From: a virus
DNA length: 64,000 nucleotides
IMG/VR virus record: IMGVR_UViG_3300026382_000009
Location: 45,195 to 109,194 of that record
Reading direction: 5' to 3' (one strand)
Below the pieces are notes generated by a model. The model saw only the letters and a program-made list of their open reading frames with translations, did no database searches and had not been told where the DNA came from. Each line of letters begins with the position of its first letter. Position 1 is the first letter of the stretch. The translations under genes were made by a program, and so were the position numbers. Shown piece by piece: positions 1-9,296 of the stretch.

Positions 1-668
1 TTTTCTAATAAATCCAATCCATAATAATTTTGTTTATCCATAACAAAAAGATTTAAAGATGTAAAATCAATTGATAAATCAACTGGTTTTCTAAAAATAA
101 CATAATCTTCTATATTATGGCTTATGTCTTTTTGAATATTATTAACATACAAATGAACAGCATTGTTGTCTATTGATTTTAAAAAGAAAGGTTTTAATTC
201 TTTGACAATATATTCTGATGTTACTTTTTCTTCAAAAGAATTAAATTTACCTATATATAAATCAAATTCATCACCTGCTTCGTATTTTTTTGTTGGACCA
301 AAATAGAAAATATCATAATCTCCGTATGAACCAAATTTTTCACCATCACCAAGTAATAATGTTTTTTCTGTTTGAAGTTTAACTTTAACACGTGGAGCTG
401 TAAATCTGTTTAATCTATAACCTAATAAACGTGCTAATCTAATAATAGAACTATCTAATTGAGCTTCTTGAATATAATTTTCATTTCTCCAAGCTCTATA
501 TTTGTATGTTTCATATGTTCCAAAAGAAGCTATTAGATTTAGTAATAAATCTAATGTAGATGCATCTATATTATCTTGTATTATATCCCAATTGGATAAT
601 GATTTTAGATAATTGTATAAATCTTCTTTTATTTTTTGTTGAGATATACTTTGTAAATTTACAGCCAT
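1..668 (-). CDS. Baseplate wedge protein, T4 gp6-like (3' part outside window)
   Basis: The start ATG is at 668 and the frame stays open to the left window edge, so only the N-terminal ~222 residues are seen. It begins MAVNLQSISQQKIKEDLYNY and continues with a pattern usual for gp6/J-type wedge proteins (residues around RAWRNENYIQEAQLDSSIIR, then a GYRLNRFTAPRVKVKL strand region). It directly follows a gp25-like gene, the order seen in T4 (25 then 6). The wedge protein would build the baseplate ring that triggers sheath contraction. Family call is by context plus pattern, not by a search. Confidence 0.7.
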   Translation of the reverse strand, partial: MAVNLQSISQQKIKEDLYNYLKSLSNWDIIQDNIDASTLDLLLNLIASFGTYETYKYRAWRNENYIQEAQLDSSIIRLARLLGYRLNRFTAPRVKVKLQTEKTLLLGDGEKFGSYGDYDIFYFGPTKKYEAGDEFDLYIGKFNSFEEKVTSEYIVKELKPFFLKSIDNNAVHLYVNNIQKDISHNIEDYVIFRKPVDLSIDFTSLNLFVMDKQNYYGLDLLE

Positions 669-669
669 T

Positions 670-1029
670 TTATTTTGCCTTCATTTTTAATGTTTTGTTA
701 TAATCTATAATTTCTTGAATTTTATCTATTTTTATGGATAAATTTATATCATATTCTTGACTATCAGGATTAAAATCTACTGATATATTTTCTACAGTAA
801 CCATCGGTAACCATCTTGCTATAGCTCTTTCAATTTCTAATTCTATTTTTTTAGCAACTAAAAAAGAATATGGTTCAAACAAGTAATTTTCTAAATAAGT
901 TCCAAAAGCTCTATTAAAAGGAACTTCACCAACTCTTATAGATAAAAGATTATCTAAATAATTTAATACAGCATTTTTATTATATAAATCTTTTCCATTT
1001 AAACTTATATCTTGATATACAATCTTCAT
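670..1029 (-). CDS. Baseplate wedge protein, gp25-like
   Basis: A 119-residue protein of the GPW/gp25 family. The family hallmarks are visible: an N-terminal region leading to LLSIRVGEVPFNRAFGTYLE and the later IARWLPMVTVENISVDFN segment before a final beta strand. In T4 this protein joins the wedge to the sheath and starts sheath assembly. It sits between the PAAR gene and the gp6-like gene, with 1-2 nt spacing, so all are on one transcript. The call is strong from sequence and context. Confidence 0.85.
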   Translation of the reverse strand: MKIVYQDISLNGKDLYNKNAVLNYLDNLLSIRVGEVPFNRAFGTYLENYLFEPYSFLVAKKIELEIERAIARWLPMVTVENISVDFNPDSQEYDINLSIKIDKIQEIIDYNKTLKMKAK

Positions 1030-1030
1030 T

Positions 1031-1321
1031 TTACGCCTTTACATTTGATGAACATCCTAATGCACTTCCACCACAACTTATTGGATCACCTATACGAGAT
1101 ATAGGGATACCATTAGCTTTTACAGTCGGATTACCAACTGCTTGAACAGCCCCATGTGATTCTGGAATAGGACAACAACAATGTGGTGGATAAACATCTC
1201 CAATTCTAGCAACGGGAATATTATTAGCAAATACATTAGGACTTCCTGTAACAACAGGCCTTGGAGGCCAACAACCATGTCCTGTTCCTATATCACCTAA
1301 TCTATGAACAAATGCTCCCAT
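1031..1321 (-). CDS. PAAR-motif tail spike tip protein
   Basis: A 96-residue protein rich in Gly, Pro, Cys and His, with two PAAR-like repeats: GSPNVFANNIPVARIGD near residues 26-42 and GNPTVKANGIPISRIGDP near residues 62-79. Cys and His residues (HCCC, CGG) could bind a metal at the tip. PAAR proteins form the cone that sharpens the central spike of contractile tails. The gene lies between the spike-like protein and gp25, as expected for a baseplate operon. Confidence 0.9.
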   Translation of the reverse strand: MGAFVHRLGDIGTGHGCWPPRPVVTGSPNVFANNIPVARIGDVYPPHCCCPIPESHGAVQAVGNPTVKANGIPISRIGDPISCGGSALGCSSNVKA

Positions 1322-1328
1322 TTTAACC

Positions 1329-2093
1329 TCAGTTATGATCTATACTTGGCGCAATTGTTTTATGTAAAACAGCACTTGTTGAAATATCAGGTCCTCCTAT
1401 ATTTGATGTTCTAAATCCACCAACAATATTGGCCATATTTCCAGAGACTAGAATATCTAAGTTACCTTTTACTTTCAACGTATAATCTTTTTCTATAACT
1501 TGTTTTAAACTTCCAACACAATGAAAAGTCATATTTCCATCTTTATCAATTTTTATTCTAGTTCCTGAAGAATGTGTTAAATCAATAGAATTTTTTAATA
1601 AATTTACTTTATAATAATTACCATTAATATCTCTAAATCCATAAGAATATGGATAATCTTCTTTTAAAGAATAATGACTATCTTCTAAATTTTCTGGATT
1701 TGTTACTACACCTGTAACAATTGGCTCTTTATAAAATATATTTTCACTCCCAGAAACACCTCCGGTAGGCTCTAAGACCTCATTATCAATTTGATATTTA
1801 GATATATATGCATCTTTTATTTTTTCCTCTGCGATGCTCTCTTGAATTTCTGATGAATTTTTTAATTGTGTCATAGATTCAGAACTTATTTTAGAAACTA
1901 AATCAGTTGTTTTAGATAAACTGTCAGAACTTTGTATAACTGTATCAGATACTTGATTTATTTCATCAGAAATTGTTTCAATATCTTCGTCTGTCCAACC
2001 ATAATCATTTTTTAATGTATTTATTATTTCTTGTTTATAATTATCTAATTCAAAAATACTTCTAACTTCACTGTTAATCCATTCAATATTCAT
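1329..2093 (-). CDS. Central spike protein with C-terminal beta-helix-like region
   Basis: A 254-residue protein. Residues 1-90 are polar and helical. Residues ~150-254 hold short repeated strands (TRIKIDKDGNMTFHCVG, then LKVKGNLDILVSGNMANIVGG) typical of gp5/VgrG C-terminal beta-helices. It precedes the PAAR gene in transcription order, so it likely forms the shaft capped by PAAR. In T4 the spike shaft is the C-terminal part of gp5; here it is a separate gene. Confidence 0.65.
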   Translation of the reverse strand: MNIEWINSEVRSIFELDNYKQEIINTLKNDYGWTDEDIETISDEINQVSDTVIQSSDSLSKTTDLVSKISSESMTQLKNSSEIQESIAEEKIKDAYISKYQIDNEVLEPTGGVSGSENIFYKEPIVTGVVTNPENLEDSHYSLKEDYPYSYGFRDINGNYYKVNLLKNSIDLTHSSGTRIKIDKDGNMTFHCVGSLKQVIEKDYTLKVKGNLDILVSGNMANIVGGFRTSNIGGPDISTSAVLHKTIAPSIDHN

Positions 2094-2147
2094 TTATAAA
2101 CCTTAATTTATTCATTAATGATTTAACAATAATCTAATAATATTAAT

Positions 2148-4097
2148 CTAATAACATTTAATATTTTTAGAACTGAAATAAGGAATATTTAAACTTATAT
2201 CTGTTATTTCAAAATTAAATGTTGGAGTAGATAATCCTATATCAAATGGTTTACAATTAGATGTATCTAACATGTTTATAATATTATTTACTGTATTTTC
2301 TGCACTTTCTTTTAAATTTTCAATAACTCTATCAACTTCTTGATGTATTATATCAGATATTTCTTGTTTTTTATTTTCAAAATATTCTTGAAATTTTTTA
2401 GATGCTGTTTCAGCAAATTGTTTAGCTTTATCTTTGTCTAATTTTTGAAAAACAGAACCATATAATGAATTAACCAAATAAGATTGATAACCTTTTATAT
2501 TGTTTTCATATGTATTTTCAAATTTTTCTTTCAATTCTTCCTTTATATGTTTTATTTTTTCATTTAAATCATTTAATGAATTACGTTTTCTTTTTAATTT
2601 GTCTATAAATGTTGTAACAGCGTTTATAGCTTTTTCGACTGTTTTAACAATTGATGCTATAAAACATAAAACAGATTTAATAGAACATATAATAGTATTT
2701 ATAACTGCTAAAATAGCTTCAAATGGTGTCACTAATAAATTTAAAAGACTTCCAATAGTTTTTCTTGGATTATTTATAAAAGAAATAACACCTACTATTG
2801 TTCCTAATCCTATAAGTAAATTTTGTATTTTTTCTTTACTTCCAAATAATAAATTATTTATATTATTTAATTTATTTTTAGCACTTTCAATAAATTTTTT
2901 TAAATCATTTTTGAAAGCTAAAATAATAGATGAAGTAATAGCACCAAACATAAGGATTTGTTTTTCTTTATTTTGTAGTGCTATTAATTTTGATTGAATT
3001 TCATTTGCATTATTTTTTAATTCATCTGCAATATTTTTCATTTTTCCATACGAACTTGATAAAGTTTTATAACTGTTATTTAATTTACTGTATTGTTCTT
3101 GTGTTATATCTTTGTTTTTTTCTATTTCTGATTTAATTGAATTAAGTGTGTTAGTTTCTATTTCTAACAATGAATTGAAGTCATCTAATTCTTTAGTTAA
3201 TTCTTCAGATTTCAATGTTTTAATATAAATAATAATTCTGTTTGTTTCTTGTTCGTCTAAATATAATAAACTTGATGATAATTCTGTTATATTGTTTACA
3301 GATTCTTGAAAAGAAGTATAATATTTATCTCTATCATATAATGTTGATGAGTATTTTCCAAATTTAGAAAATGTGTTTATAAATAAATTTGAATAAAAAT
3401 TTATTTTTTTATCCAATTTTGATAAATCTAATTGACTTTGTAATTTAAGAATTTCTTTTGTATATTCTTTTAATTCATTCGCTAAATTAAGTTTTGTATT
3501 TAAAAAATTGTAAAAAGTAGTTTTACTGTTAAAATAATTTTGGAGTAAATCTCTGTATTTTTCACTTTCTTTTGTTAGATAATAAAAATTTATTTCTATA
3601 TTTTTATTTTTTAAAAATTCCTCATATAATGTTTTTTCATCACTATCTGGTAAGTTTTTAACATATTCTTTAATCTCTTTTTTGTTTATGTTACATTTGT
3701 TATACAAATCAAAAGGATAATACAAATTTATTTTATCACATTTAAAATTTATTTCAGAATTAATATCTGTAAGTTTATAAAGATTTTCTATTGTATTGTA
3801 TTTTTGTAATGCAAGATAATCTGTATAATAATCATAAAAATATTTTAATGATTTTAATGTAAATATAAGTTCTTCATTTGTTGCTTTAGAGATAGCTTGA
3901 TTTAATAATGTATTCAAAAGCTCTTTATCTATCGAATAAGAATTAAAAAAATCATTTATTTCAGGTGTTAAATTATTGATAAGATAATCATTTTCATCTA
4001 TTATAGATGTATTTATAAAATAATCTAATGATTTCAATAATCCAGATAAACTTGTTCCTGTATGATATATATTATTTCCTAAATTATTCAAAATCAT
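2148..4097 (-). CDS. Large hub-operon protein with coiled coils and a hydrophobic core, unknown
   Basis: About 649 residues; the ATG at 4097 is preferred over the TTG one codon upstream. The N-terminal half is helical and charged with likely coiled coils. Residues ~375-490 carry several strongly hydrophobic stretches (ILMFGAITSSIILAF, LLIGLGTIVGVISF, AILAVINTIICSI, VLCFIASIV) that could be membrane-active. The C-terminus returns to helices and ends in a beta-rich tail. It sits between the OB-fold hub gene and the spike gene. I do not recognise a family; a role in the hub or in membrane penetration is inference from position. Confidence 0.55.
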   Translation of the reverse strand: MILNNLGNNIYHTGTSLSGLLKSLDYFINTSIIDENDYLINNLTPEINDFFNSYSIDKELLNTLLNQAISKATNEELIFTLKSLKYFYDYYTDYLALQKYNTIENLYKLTDINSEINFKCDKINLYYPFDLYNKCNINKKEIKEYVKNLPDSDEKTLYEEFLKNKNIEINFYYLTKESEKYRDLLQNYFNSKTTFYNFLNTKLNLANELKEYTKEILKLQSQLDLSKLDKKINFYSNLFINTFSKFGKYSSTLYDRDKYYTSFQESVNNITELSSSLLYLDEQETNRIIIYIKTLKSEELTKELDDFNSLLEIETNTLNSIKSEIEKNKDITQEQYSKLNNSYKTLSSSYGKMKNIADELKNNANEIQSKLIALQNKEKQILMFGAITSSIILAFKNDLKKFIESAKNKLNNINNLLFGSKEKIQNLLIGLGTIVGVISFINNPRKTIGSLLNLLVTPFEAILAVINTIICSIKSVLCFIASIVKTVEKAINAVTTFIDKLKRKRNSLNDLNEKIKHIKEELKEKFENTYENNIKGYQSYLVNSLYGSVFQKLDKDKAKQFAETASKKFQEYFENKKQEISDIIHQEVDRVIENLKESAENTVNNIINMLDTSNCKPFDIGLSTPTFNFEITDISLNIPYFSSKNIKCY

Positions 4098-4100
4098 CAA

Positions 4101-4433
4101 TTATCCTTTTAATTCTGGAGGAGTGTTAGGTAATTGAAACGAAACAATTCCATTATAAATATCTCTGTAAGGAAATTCTACAAAAACTTTTGTTCCAATT
4201 CTTGGTATTCGTCCTTGTTGATTATATGTGTCTGATGGTATTTGCTTAACAACATACCAAGGTAATAACTCTTTAGAAATTTTGTCTGTTAATCCTGGTA
4301 TTGAAACTTTAACTCTGAATAAAGGATAACCTGTGTTTTTGTAACCTTTATCAGTAACATCAACAACTGTTCCAACATAATAATTGTCAAGTATATGTTC
4401 ATTAAAAAGTTTTTCTTTTAATTTTACATTCAT
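4101..4433 (-). CDS. Baseplate hub OB-fold protein, gp5 N-domain-like without lysozyme
   Basis: A 110-residue beta-rich protein resembling the OB domain of T4 gp5 and VgrG-type hubs: YYVGTVVDVTDKGYKNTGYP, then RVKVSIPGLTD, and GRIPRIGTKVFVEFPYRD. The start overlaps the stop of the gp27-like gene by 4 nt. T4 gp5 fuses OB, lysozyme and beta-helix; here the OB part is alone and no lysozyme domain is visible in neighbouring genes. The family call is moderately firm. Confidence 0.7.
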   Translation of the reverse strand: MNVKLKEKLFNEHILDNYYVGTVVDVTDKGYKNTGYPLFRVKVSIPGLTDKISKELLPWYVVKQIPSDTYNQQGRIPRIGTKVFVEFPYRDIYNGIVSFQLPNTPPELKG

Positions 4434-5467
4434 AATAAATAATCCCTTGCTAATCTCAATGTAGTTTGAACATTTTTATTGGTTATATTCAAATCTTTCT
4501 GTAAAATTATATAATTACCATTCAATGATAAATTATCATTATTTTCATTTTTTATAAAAACACCGTCACAAATATTACATATTTCATCTGATATATAATA
4601 ATTATGTTTAGTAATGATATTTAACCTTTGTATATCAATCCATGTAGAAATATTTTTAGAAAATGTTGCATAATAATCTTCATAACAATTTCCACAGTTT
4701 ATAATAGGAGAAAAATTTTTATTATCTGTGTCTACTACTAAAGAACTTTTTCCTTTTGTGTTATAAAAAACATATCCTTGATGTAAAATGTCTATTACAG
4801 GTAGTTGTTTTCCATCAGAAAAGAAAAAAGCATTAGCATTATCACTTTCTATTTGATATTGATCTATTTTTAAACTTTTTTCATCAGCTAATGAAAAAAT
4901 AGCTCTTGTTTGTTTTAATGCATTTTTCACATCATCTACAACTAAAGAATTTGATAATGTAAATCCATAAATAGGACTTGATAATGTTTTCATATATGGT
5001 ATACTTTCATCAATAAATTGTTTTTCTGTGCAATACTGTATCCAAACTTGATAATCTTGACTTTCTGTTCTTATGTCAGGTCTGGCAAATTTTATTTGTT
5101 TAAGAAATTCTGATAATGTTGTTTTTTCAGCCCTTTGATAAGTTTTATGCATTAAATCCCATAAATCTGTTAATCCAGAAATTCTTATAGTAAATTCTTG
5201 ATTTCCAATTGCTTGAATAGTATAATTTACAAGAATTAATTGATGTTTTGACAAATTATCAGGACTATATCCTAAAAACAATTTAATTTTATCATAAGCT
5301 TTTAATTTATGAATAAAATCTATATTTGTAGTTTTTATTGATAATTCAAAATATGGTATTGTTCCAAAAGCTTTTTGAGTGACAACAAAAAAATTAAACA
5401 TTGAAATGTTATTTATTTTAATTCCATTTATTTCAAAATAAAAATAAAGATTTTGAATTTGAATCAC
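4430..5467 (-). CDS. Baseplate hub protein, gp27-like
   Basis: A 345-residue protein with a GTG start at 5467 after a GGAG site. N-terminal residues (GTIPYFELSIKTTNIDFIHKL, then LKAYDKIKLFLGYSPDN) match the tube-like domains of gp27/gpD hub proteins, which form the cylinder above the spike. It is followed by the OB gene with a 4-nt overlap and preceded by the gp53-like gene, the usual hub grouping. Function is by fold pattern and position. Confidence 0.65.
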   Translation of the reverse strand: MIQIQNLYFYFEINGIKINNISMFNFFVVTQKAFGTIPYFELSIKTTNIDFIHKLKAYDKIKLFLGYSPDNLSKHQLILVNYTIQAIGNQEFTIRISGLTDLWDLMHKTYQRAEKTTLSEFLKQIKFARPDIRTESQDYQVWIQYCTEKQFIDESIPYMKTLSSPIYGFTLSNSLVVDDVKNALKQTRAIFSLADEKSLKIDQYQIESDNANAFFFSDGKQLPVIDILHQGYVFYNTKGKSSLVVDTDNKNFSPIINCGNCYEDYYATFSKNISTWIDIQRLNIITKHNYYISDEICNICDGVFIKNENNDNLSLNGNYIILQKDLNITNKNVQTTLRLARDYLL

Positions 5468-5751
5468 TGTTTATACTCCGTAATTAAAGTTATCAATTCC
5501 ATTTTGTCTGGTATCTCTATAATATCTTTTTGTATATTAAAAGGATTAAGAATCTTGTTGTAAATAGCTATAACCCACCATAATGACTCATCACCATATT
5601 CATTAAACGCTATCTCATCTAAATGTTCTCCTGCATAAGGAATAGATTTTTGTATATTTAATTCTCTTAATTGTTTTACAAATGGACTATCTAATTCATC
5701 ATAAATTTTAGCTGCATTATTGTATTTTAAATAATCTTCCATTAAAACCAT
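5464..5751 (-). CDS. Baseplate wedge protein, gp53/LysM-like
   Basis: A 95-residue protein with the LysM-like signature of gp53: SIPYAGEHLDEIAFNEYGDE followed by SLWWVIAIYNKILNPFNI. In T4, gp53 helps join wedges into the ring. Its stop overlaps the start of the gp27-like gene by 4 nt, indicating translational coupling. Shorter than T4 gp53 (~196 residues), with only the core domain present. Confidence 0.8.
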   Translation of the reverse strand: MVLMEDYLKYNNAAKIYDELDSPFVKQLRELNIQKSIPYAGEHLDEIAFNEYGDESLWWVIAIYNKILNPFNIQKDIIEIPDKMELITLITEYKQ

Positions 5752-5752
5752 T

Positions 5753-6460
5753 TTATACCTTTATCATTTTTGCAACATCATCAGCTGTTAATACTCTATA
5801 AGATTCAAATGAACATGTCCATTTTATATAAAGCGGTTTTCCTTCCATATCTATAATAGTACTTATTTCAGGTGTAGAACTTGTAAGATATAATCCACAT
5901 GTTTTAAACCAATCACCTATAGTAACACAAATTAAACTTTTATCAAAAATTCTAAAGTTAGGTGTTTTAGATAATGGATTTATCAGTTCTTTTGCAATAG
6001 AAGGATCATACAAATGAGAAAACATTAAATTACCATTTGTTCTTATATCAGGTTGTGTTAATAAGGCAATTTGTCTCAAAATTTCAGTTACTTTTTTCGG
6101 ATTGCCAAATTTACCTATATAAATATTCATAGATAAAGAAAAACTCAATCTATTTGAACTTTCATAAGTATTTATAGTTGAGTTAATTGAGTGGAATTGA
6201 TCAACAATTCCACTACTTATGTTTCCAAACATTTTTGTGAGTCCTGCTTTAAAAACTCCTTTTATACCACCTTCAAGTCCTTGTGTCGCTAAACTTGAAG
6301 AATAATTTGCTCCCATAGGTAAAGAGATACTTTCTGCGTCAATTACTCCTGCTAATCTAACTTTCGCATGTTCACACGTGACAGTAATTATATAATCTTT
6401 AATTTCTTCTTCATTTAATAAATTTGTATAACTTTGTGTTAATGATTGTGACATTGTCAT
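5753..6460 (-). CDS. Tube-initiating baseplate protein, gp48/gp54-like
   Basis: A 235-residue protein encoded right after the tape measure gene, the place of T4 genes 48 and 54, which start tail-tube growth. Residues ~15-40 and ~100-125 show alternating strands like tube-fold proteins (IITVTCEHAKVRLAGVIDAE; RLSFSLSMNIYIGK). Only one such gene is present here instead of two. The assignment is mainly from gene order. Confidence 0.55.
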   Translation of the reverse strand: MTMSQSLTQSYTNLLNEEEIKDYIITVTCEHAKVRLAGVIDAESISLPMGANYSSSLATQGLEGGIKGVFKAGLTKMFGNISSGIVDQFHSINSTINTYESSNRLSFSLSMNIYIGKFGNPKKVTEILRQIALLTQPDIRTNGNLMFSHLYDPSIAKELINPLSKTPNFRIFDKSLICVTIGDWFKTCGLYLTSSTPEISTIIDMEGKPLYIKWTCSFESYRVLTADDVAKMIKV

Positions 6461-6462
6461 TT

Positions 6463-9165
6463 TTAATTCCTATTTGCTAAAAATTCATTTGATTTATCTA
6501 CAAATCTAACAGGTTCTGAGTTTTGATTGTAATAATTTTGAACAACGATTGATTGTTGAGATTGAGTATTTTTTTCATTACTTGTATTTTTATTTGTATC
6601 AATATTTACACTAAATGTTGCTTTTGATTGATTAGATTGTTTTTTAGCTAAATAAGTTTTAACAGTTTTAGCATCTAAATTTGATGCGGCAATTAAATTA
6701 GGTAAATCTCTTATACCTTGATTATAATAATTATCTAATATAACTTGTGCTTTTGAGTCAATACTTGTTTGACTATTAGATTGTTTTTTAAGTTTTTCTT
6801 TATATAATTCTTGTAATTTTTCTAATGTATCTTTATCCCAATCATTAAAATCTATAAGTTGTTTAATTTGTTTTGGAGATAATTGATCAATTTTTTTCCA
6901 ATCTACAATTTCAGAATCACCAAAAACATTATGAACTAATACACTTTCATCTTCAAGTTTTTGAATTAATTTATATTTATCGTCTCCAAACAAATATTGA
7001 AATGATTTTGTTGTATTAGCAATAGGACTTAAATTAGCCATTTGTTTTATTGCTAATTTATAAACATCTTTTACAGATTTTGGTTTTTTCTTTTTATTCC
7101 ATTTTTCTAATTTTTTGTCTTCTACAATTAAATTATTTACTTTGTTATTATTTTCTTTAAATGCTTGTTTTTCTAACAAATTTTTGGATTTATCATCTAA
7201 AATACTAATTATTAATTTAAAATCTTGTTCAGAAATTGAATCTGATTGACTCAATAACAATTTAATACCTTCTTTGGTTAAATACAATTTTCCATTTTTT
7301 ATTTCGCCTTCACCTCTATGTAAAATATTTGCTATTATATATCTAGTATCTTCTGAAACTTTAGCAAATGTTTTTATTAAATTTTCATCTTCTTTTGACC
7401 AATCATCAAAATGTATTAACGTCTTAAATTGACTATCTTTTAACATAAGAAGTCTAGACCAGTCTTTAATTTCAGTATCACCAATATAATGATGTTCAAG
7501 AACTCCTTGTTCTTCTAATGCGTCAATAAGTTCTCTATCTTTTCCGTATTTCCATTTATAAACACCATAACCAATAGCACCTACTGCGCCAATAGCCAAA
7601 ATTCCCCATCCAACTGGATTTGTAAGCAAAAAACTACCGGCAGATGATAAAACAGTTCCAGTTGCTGATAAAGCTCCAGTTGTGGCACTTGCTATTGATG
7701 GCATCAAAGCACCTGCACCTCTTGCAAGTAATCCAGTTCCACCTCTCATCATACCCATTAATGGTCTAGAAACAATATTTAAAAGTTTAGAAAAAAATCC
7801 TTTTCCACCTTTTAAAAGAATTCCACCTAATTTATCAATTTTAAGTTTTTTAATTATTTTTTCTATAATTTTTTCAGCTAATGTTCCTTCACCAAATACA
7901 GAATCTAATAATTTAGAAGTAACGTTAAAAGAAGCTTCTTCTATTGAGCTTGCTTCTGTTACACTTTTTAAAATGCTTGGATTATCTTTTACTTGTAAAG
8001 CATTAGTTAATTCTGCTATTTGTTTAGTGCTATCTTCTAATAATTCAAAACGTCTTTCTTCTAATATTTTTTGTTTGTTTGTTAATTTACCATTTTCTAT
8101 TAATTCTTCTGTTTTAATAAGTTGTTCTTTTAATAATACTTCGATTTCTGGATTTTTTGTTAACAAACTAATTTTTTTATAAAATGTTTCTTTATCAATA
8201 GATTTATTTTCATATTGATTTAATAATTGTTGTATATATTCTATTTCAGTTTTTGATAATTCATGATCTTTATTCAAAGTTTCTGTAATAGTATCAAATA
8301 ATAATGTTTGTTTCTCAAATTTTTTGTTGATTTCTTGATCTAAATTTCTAATTTCTTCTTGTATTTTTTTATTATTTTTAAATTCTTCATATATTTTTCC
8401 TAAATAATCTTCTATTGTCAAAGTTCCATCTAAAAGTTGTTTATATTCTTTTGTATTTTCTAATTTGTTTTCACGAGTAAAATTTTCTATTAATTCTAAT
8501 ATTCTATCGTATTGTCTAGATAACACAGAATTTTCAAGTTGTTTATCTAATAGTGTTGTTATTTTATCATTATCTTCTATTTCAAATATATTTTCACCTT
8601 TTTCAGTTTTAGCTGATTCTAGGATTTTTTTGAGTTGTTTTATTTCTGAAATAATTTCTGGTGTTAAAACTCCTTGTTCTTTGAAATCAGAAATAATTTG
8701 TTTGAGTTTTGTATTGTATTTTTCTTTTTCAAACAAAGATATTTTAGTCGTGCTATCAATACTATTTTTCAAAGATGATAATACTTTTACAATAGCTTTT
8801 GTATCTTCTTTATAAGTGTTTAATAAAGGTTTGAGAATTTCAAAGTCTTTAACATTTGAAATATTTTTAACTATGTTATTAAAAAGTTTTTTGTAATCAG
8901 AAGGTAAATATTTTTCTTCTTTTATTTGTTTAGAAATTTCTTTTAATTCTTTTTGAACAGTTTCTATTTTTAGTATTTCTTTTTCTATGTTTTTAGAACT
9001 TATTTTTCCTTCTTTATAAAGAGCTTCTATAGCATTTTTATCATTTTGTATTTTTAACAAATAATTTTTAAATTGATTGATATTAGAAAAAGAATCATTT
9101 TTGACTATACTCAGTAAATCTTCTACTTTTAAAGGTGTTTTTTCTAGAAATTCTATTGTATTCAC
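6463..9165 (-). CDS. Tail tape measure protein
   Basis: A 900-residue protein starting at GTG 9165, which overlaps the TGA of the upstream frame; AAAAGG lies upstream. Residues ~1-420 are long charged helices and coiled coil. Residues ~440-540 are a Gly/Ala-rich hydrophobic stretch typical of tape measures. A ~50-residue unit (VLEHHYIGDTEIKDW..., near residue 545) is repeated near residue 735 (VLVHNVFGDSEIVDW...), showing internal duplication. The C-terminus is Asn/Gln/Ser-rich. Length should set tail length. Position after the chaperone and before the gp48/54-like gene is canonical. Confidence 0.85.
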   Translation of the reverse strand: MNTIEFLEKTPLKVEDLLSIVKNDSFSNINQFKNYLLKIQNDKNAIEALYKEGKISSKNIEKEILKIETVQKELKEISKQIKEEKYLPSDYKKLFNNIVKNISNVKDFEILKPLLNTYKEDTKAIVKVLSSLKNSIDSTTKISLFEKEKYNTKLKQIISDFKEQGVLTPEIISEIKQLKKILESAKTEKGENIFEIEDNDKITTLLDKQLENSVLSRQYDRILELIENFTRENKLENTKEYKQLLDGTLTIEDYLGKIYEEFKNNKKIQEEIRNLDQEINKKFEKQTLLFDTITETLNKDHELSKTEIEYIQQLLNQYENKSIDKETFYKKISLLTKNPEIEVLLKEQLIKTEELIENGKLTNKQKILEERRFELLEDSTKQIAELTNALQVKDNPSILKSVTEASSIEEASFNVTSKLLDSVFGEGTLAEKIIEKIIKKLKIDKLGGILLKGGKGFFSKLLNIVSRPLMGMMRGGTGLLARGAGALMPSIASATTGALSATGTVLSSAGSFLLTNPVGWGILAIGAVGAIGYGVYKWKYGKDRELIDALEEQGVLEHHYIGDTEIKDWSRLLMLKDSQFKTLIHFDDWSKEDENLIKTFAKVSEDTRYIIANILHRGEGEIKNGKLYLTKEGIKLLLSQSDSISEQDFKLIISILDDKSKNLLEKQAFKENNNKVNNLIVEDKKLEKWNKKKKPKSVKDVYKLAIKQMANLSPIANTTKSFQYLFGDDKYKLIQKLEDESVLVHNVFGDSEIVDWKKIDQLSPKQIKQLIDFNDWDKDTLEKLQELYKEKLKKQSNSQTSIDSKAQVILDNYYNQGIRDLPNLIAASNLDAKTVKTYLAKKQSNQSKATFSVNIDTNKNTSNEKNTQSQQSIVVQNYYNQNSEPVRFVDKSNEFLANRN

Positions 9166-9296
9166 GAATTAACCTTTTTAAGATGTAACTTTAATAAATC
9201 ATAAAACTCTTTGTATTGTAAATTTTTATCTGGATAACAATGAAATTCTTTTAACCACATATATTTCATTTCTAAAAATTCTTTATAAACAAATTT
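9162..9296 (-). CDS. +1 frameshift extension of the tail assembly chaperone (44 codons)
   Basis: An open frame without a good start lies between the chaperone stop and the tape measure start. It reads KFVYKEFLEMKYMWLKEF... and ends with TGA at 9162-9164, overlapping the tape measure GTG. The chaperone ends GTT TAT CCC TAA; slipping +1 on CCC-T lets ribosomes continue in this frame, giving a ~346-residue fusion. The only internal ATG (codon 10) lacks a clear binding site. G/GT-type frameshifting before the tape measure gene is widespread in tailed phages, and +1 shifting on a proline CCC-stop site is described for Listeria phage PSA. The shift itself is inference. Confidence 0.6.
   Translation of the reverse strand, partial: KFVYKEFLEMKYMWLKEFHCYPDKNLQYKEFYDLLKLHLKKVNS

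Noticed and set aside
2500-2997. Plus-strand frame of 165 codons with hydrophobic content
   Set aside because: Lies inside the 649-residue minus-strand gene; composition is that expected from antisense of Lys/Glu/Asn-rich sequence. All supported genes are on the minus strand.
7682-8182. Plus-strand frame inside the tape measure gene
   Set aside because: Shadow frame without start signals; the minus-strand tape measure has clear features throughout.
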